NCBI GenBank assembly: GCA_963942565.1
Contig: OZ012686.1
Span: 5,397,404-5,461,403, forward strand
Direction: 5' to 3'
Length of the DNA: 64,000 nucleotides
DNA from: Maea johnstoni
Taxonomy: Eukaryota; Annelida; Polychaeta; Spionida; Magelonidae
Shown: piece by piece, positions 60,701-64,000 of the stretch
Layout of the letters: each line of letters begins with the position of its first letter
Numbering within the stretch: position 1 is the stretch's first letter
The notes under the pieces: generated by a model
Told to the model about the DNA's origin: nothing
Seen by the model: the letters and a program-made list of their open reading frames with translations, nothing else
Databases searched by the model: none
Made by a program: the position numbers and the translations under genes

Positions 60701-61085
60701 CACAAAATCTTTAGAGGTGCCAATCCTTATTTACATAGGCAGGTACCTGGAAGTTCCAGAGGATAAGTGTCTATCATTGAAATGAGAGTTATAATTGGGT
60801 CTCTGGTTAAAGATATTTGTATAACACAACTTGAAATTGATTGAACAAATCAGCAAACGATGAATTTGGAAAATATTGGAGCAGCCATCAATATATTCAA
60901 AGAAGAGAAAATAGAAACATTCAACATTTGAAGGTAATATATTTATTACTATATACATTATTAAGATAATTATTTGACATTATCTTGAAAGTCCTGGGTT
61001 ATTGGACATAAAAAAGTATTTTTAGATTAATTATTTGATAGATAAGATGTATCTAACATCTGTTTGTGTTATTTCTTCATTGTAG
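60701..61085 (+). other. PPP5C intron
   Basis: AT-rich sequence before a TTCATTGTAG acceptor. No upstream PPP5C exon (TPR domain) is recognised. Confidence 0.5.
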
Positions 61086-63086
61086 CTATAGAAGCAGACT
61101 ACACAGGTCCTAAATTGGAAAACAACAAAGTTACACTAGACTTTATGAAGCAGTTAATGCAGTATTATAAGGATCAGAAGGTTCTCCATAAAAAGCATGC
61201 ATTTGAGGTAGGTGTGTGGTGCTGCAAATAGAATAAGTGGACTAGGGCTTGACAATTCCAAAAAGATTCCAGTAGCCAAGATAAAGTAGTTGCTCTAGAT
61301 ACCTGATTCCATTAGAATAAGAAGCCAATGAAAGGGGGGGGGGGGCTGCCCTGATGGCCGAGCAGTCTAAGGGGCCGCAACTGACTTCTCACTGTCTCTC
61401 ACCAATGCCTGGGTTTGAATCCCGGGCTGGGCATGTGAGAAAGTTTCCAGTGGTTTCCTCCACCAGCTACAATTTACCAGTCACTATTCAGCAAAAAAAT
61501 GGCAGAAAAAGTGACGATAATCTTTAAATTCCAATGTAAGTGCTTAACATGTGTTTTTTTTTTTAGCCAAATGGAACTAATCCCCATTCTAGAAACCCTA
61601 AGATCTAATATAAGAAAAGTATATATGGGCTACCTTGAAAGTCAAGCCCTCTGGAAATAACTATTCTAGTAATGTAATTGTAATGGAGAAAATATCTCAG
61701 TGTGGTAAAAAAAGTGACAGTTACCATTTAAATTCTATGATAACCAACCTTGTATATAGATGGTACATAATAACAGTGAAATGGTGTGTTTGTCATTTAT
61801 GGTTCTGCAAATCTCTCTACAAGGAAATCATCATGCACTTCTTTTTATTCCAGATTCTTTTACAAGTTAAGAAGTTATTTATGGAACAACCGTCACTAGT
61901 AGATATCAAAGTCCCAGCAGTAAGTTATTTATGGAACAACCCTCACTAGTAGATATCAAAGTCCCAGCAGTAAGTTATTTATGGAACAACCCTCACTAGT
62001 AGATATCAAAGTCCCAGCAGTAAGTTATTTATACTTATCTTAATATAATCAGGTTTTTTATGATTTGATTGTTTTGACCTACATTAGCCTTTCATTGAAG
62101 ATGCTTATTCAAAACTTGAAATGCTACATTTACATTTGTTTATTTTATCAATGTAAGTAATACTTAAATCATACTTTTGCTGAAAGCTATATATTTTAAT
62201 TCAATGTGAACACCATCTCCTCTAAGTAAAAAAAAAGATTTGTTAAATTGTAATAAAGTCCAGATCGTCAAATTTTCAGACACACAAAATAAACAAGACC
62301 ACAATATTTGTCAGTACATGTGTATGTGATTGTCTTTATAGTTTTCAATGTATTTTGTGTTTGTCTCCTTACAGGACAAGAAATTCACAGTATGTGGAGA
62401 TATCCATGGCCAGTTCTATGATCTCATGAATGTACTAGAGCTCAATGGTTTACCATCAGAAGAAAATCCTTATGTATCCTTTTATCTTGAATCGAACATT
62501 ATCCTTAGATTGCTTTTGTTTGTAGTGAATATGGATAGGACATTCAGAGGTGCAGGAATGTTTAAGAATATAAATCCTGGTGCACAGGCAATAAGTCTAC
62601 ATAGGACTTGTCTCTGATATCTGACATACGACAACTGGCATGATCATGTAGGCCTTCATATCAAAAAGAGACAATATAATTTGATGGACTTGATATATTT
62701 GAATAAAGCTGATGGTGGGGGGGGAGGGGGGGGGGGTGGAGACAACCCAAAGCAGATGTGGTTAACATATGAAAACATCCCATTTGCTGGAACTATATAT
62801 ATATGCTGATACCATCATGGTCTTATACTTGTGGTAGCCTAAGCTAGTAAGACTGAATCATGAGAGTGTAAAATGTCAGCCCTTGGTGTAAGACCAGGCT
62901 AGTAGAAACTTAATGAGAACTGCAATCAAGTCACTGCTTGAACAACCACAAAACAATTTTCCTTGACCCCTGCCTTTCAGCTGTTTAATGGTGACTTTGT
63001 AGATCGAGGGTCATTCTCAGTAGAGTGTATATTTACGCTCTTTGGCTTTAAGCTGTTATATCCTAATCATTTCTTTATGTCAAGAG
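61086..63086 (+). CDS. PPP5C: protein phosphatase 5 (PPP5C), four internal exons
   Basis: Exons 61086-61207, 61854-61919, 62375-62473 and 62981-63086 are GT-AG with matching phases. They encode [40 protein letters not shown], the linker [40 protein letters not shown] and [20 protein letters not shown], closely following human PP5. GDIHG and GDFVDRG are two of the three PPP-family metal-binding motifs; the third (GNHE) lies past the window, where the last exon ends SRG. PP5 is a Ser/Thr phosphatase with N-terminal TPRs that bind HSP90. The TPR exons are not seen; they lie left of the gap, in it, or elsewhere. Two extra copies of the 61854 exon's end and donor follow it. Confidence 0.93.
61346..61535 (+). 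mobile_element. tRNA-derived SINE in a PPP5C intron
   Basis: GCCCTGATGGCCGAGCAGTC starts a Leu/Ser-tRNA-like head, with an A box at 61355 (TGGCCGAGCAGTCTAAGG) and a B box at 61412 (GGTTTGAATCC). The body reads CAGTGGTTTCCTCCACCAGC, a central-domain-like motif, and the tail CAAAAAAATGGCAGAAAAAG then TGACGATAATCTTTAAATTC. A second tail-like piece lies at 61705-61739. Too altered to be a working tRNA. Confidence 0.75.
61871..62032 (+). repeat. 50 bp tandem triplication spanning a PPP5C exon end and splice donor
   Basis: Units are 61871-61920, 61921-61970, 61971-62020 and a 12-base partial. Each contains the last ~49 exon bases, and each is followed by GCA|GTAAGT. Only the first junction (after 61919) keeps the frame; the second and third would add 50 or 100 bases with an in-frame TAG. 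Units 2 and 3 share a C where unit 1 has G (CAACCGTCAC against CAACCCTCAC). Confidence 0.95.
62475..62980 (+). other. PPP5C intron with a poly-G tract
   Basis: The intron before the GDFVDRG exon. It holds a G run at 62716-62736 and no other recognised feature. Confidence 0.6.
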
Positions 63087-63517
63087 GTAAGTCATACTTG
63101 TTTCCTGTTTTTCATTTAAAGTTTTAAACATCCCATGGCTTGACTTACAAGTTATTGAACTGTTTGAAACATCATTTGTAAGAAGATATCATTTGGTGGT
63201 TCAAAACATTCCATTCAAAACATTCCAAAAGAATAGTGGTTATGACCCTAACTGTTACTACACTGTTTTCAGAAATGTAATTAGGCAATTATTTTTTACC
63301 TTAATGAAGCTGTATTCACACTTAAAGTTTAAAAAAAAAATCTTTAATGGCTGGTTATTAAATCAAACAAAAAAATATATTATTGCTTGCTGATATTAGT
63401 TGGCTCCGTGTTCATCAAAAAGTGGACTCACTGATTTGAATATTTAAATATTTTATTGCTGCTAATGGTAGAACTAGTCTCTATGCCAAACTGTGTCTCA
63501 TACTTATGTCATTGACT
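63087..63517 (+). other. PPP5C intron, continuing
   Basis: AT-rich with no exon recognised. The GNHE exon must lie beyond the right edge. Confidence 0.5.
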
Positions 63518-63892
63518 TAGGCCTAAAAAAAAAGATGTTTGGTTCCTATTACCCTGCCCTACATAGTTTTTGTCCCCTACCCTAAAGTTTTTTTTGCCAA
63601 TCCTACTGAAAAATGAATTGTTCCTACCCAAAAAATTGCCTCGCCGTCCTAAATACCAATTCTCCAACCATTAAATTATAAATTTCTGGATGAATAGGAG
63701 CAGGGGCCTACAATTAATGCATATAAAGACAATTACAACAAGGCAAACCTTTATCAAAGCCATCCAACTCCAGGGAATCGTACAAGTTAAAGAATAAAAA
63801 TAATAAAAATAATAAAAAAAAAAATCCCTACCTACCCTACCTATATTTTTTTAGGACGTAATAGGAACCAAACACTTTTTTTTTTGGCCTTA
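63518..63892. mobile_element. MITE-like element, AGGCCT family, copy 2
   Basis: The ends are TAGGCCTAAAAAAAAAGATG and the inverse of TAAGGCCAAAAAAAAAAGTG, each followed by TTTGGTTCCTATTAC. The interior has CCCTACCTACCCTACCTATA. It is related to 4377-4610 and lies in a PPP5C intron. Confidence 0.75.
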
Positions 63893-64000
63893 TATGTTTA
63901 TTCACGTGCATCTTATTTAGGCTGAAGTTTGTGGATTGCTAGATTTAGGCTACACTGAAACATTTTCCATTCATTTCTGTACCAAAGATTCCTGTTTTGG

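Noticed and set aside
61346-61433. tRNA gene
   Set aside because: A and B boxes are present, but the stems do not pair as a full cloverleaf and SINE body sequence follows; called a SINE instead.

Overview
The window is AT-rich animal DNA: intron-split host genes sit in long non-coding tracts full of microsatellites, poly-G runs and short inverted-repeat transposons. No tissue-specific or phylum-diagnostic gene is seen. The gene set (LRRC57, an NTPCR-like first exon, a lengsin-type glutamine synthetase, a globin, protein phosphatase 5) and the repeat style suggest a marine invertebrate, either a deuterostome or a lophotrochozoan. The species cannot be fixed from sequence alone. A 200-base run of N (60501-60700) marks an assembly gap.

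Layout. 1-1153: first coding exon of an NTPCR-like gene (minus strand) and a shared head-to-head promoter with an inverted pair of ETS-like sites. 1154-9985: complete five-exon LRRC57, whose introns carry several transposons, including a 2.27 kb element with nested-palindrome ends inside a (TA)n tract. 9986-28832: no host exon recognised. This stretch holds MITE families, perfect foldbacks, tandem arrays and a 1.8 kb element with hAT-like ends. 28833-29823: terminal exon of a lengsin-like gene. 29824-38874: non-coding, with a Tc1/mariner-like MITE, a 207 bp palindrome and long (AT)n tracts. 38875-50748: a whole-looking, very young Ty3-type LTR retrotransposon with an extra third ORF. 50749-54500: microsatellites, a degenerate ~52 bp tandem array, and the first coding exon of a globin (minus strand). 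About 54.5-60.5 kb: a LINE with intact ORF1 and damaged ORF2, ending in the gap. 61086-63086: four internal exons of PPP5C (plus strand), which runs off the right edge.

The most unusual signal is at two splice donors. The globin array (52.66-54.00 kb) appears to be made of decayed copies of the 3' end of globin exon 1 plus its 5' splice site. Independently, the PPP5C exon at 61854 is followed by two extra 50 bp copies of its own exon end plus splice donor. Two unrelated genes a few kb apart therefore both show ~50 bp tandem duplication across a 5' splice site.

Host genes here are neighbours and not a pathway; only the NTPCR/LRRC57 pair looks co-regulated. Coding calls rest on family resemblance recalled from knowledge and on splice-phase bookkeeping; no database search was run.
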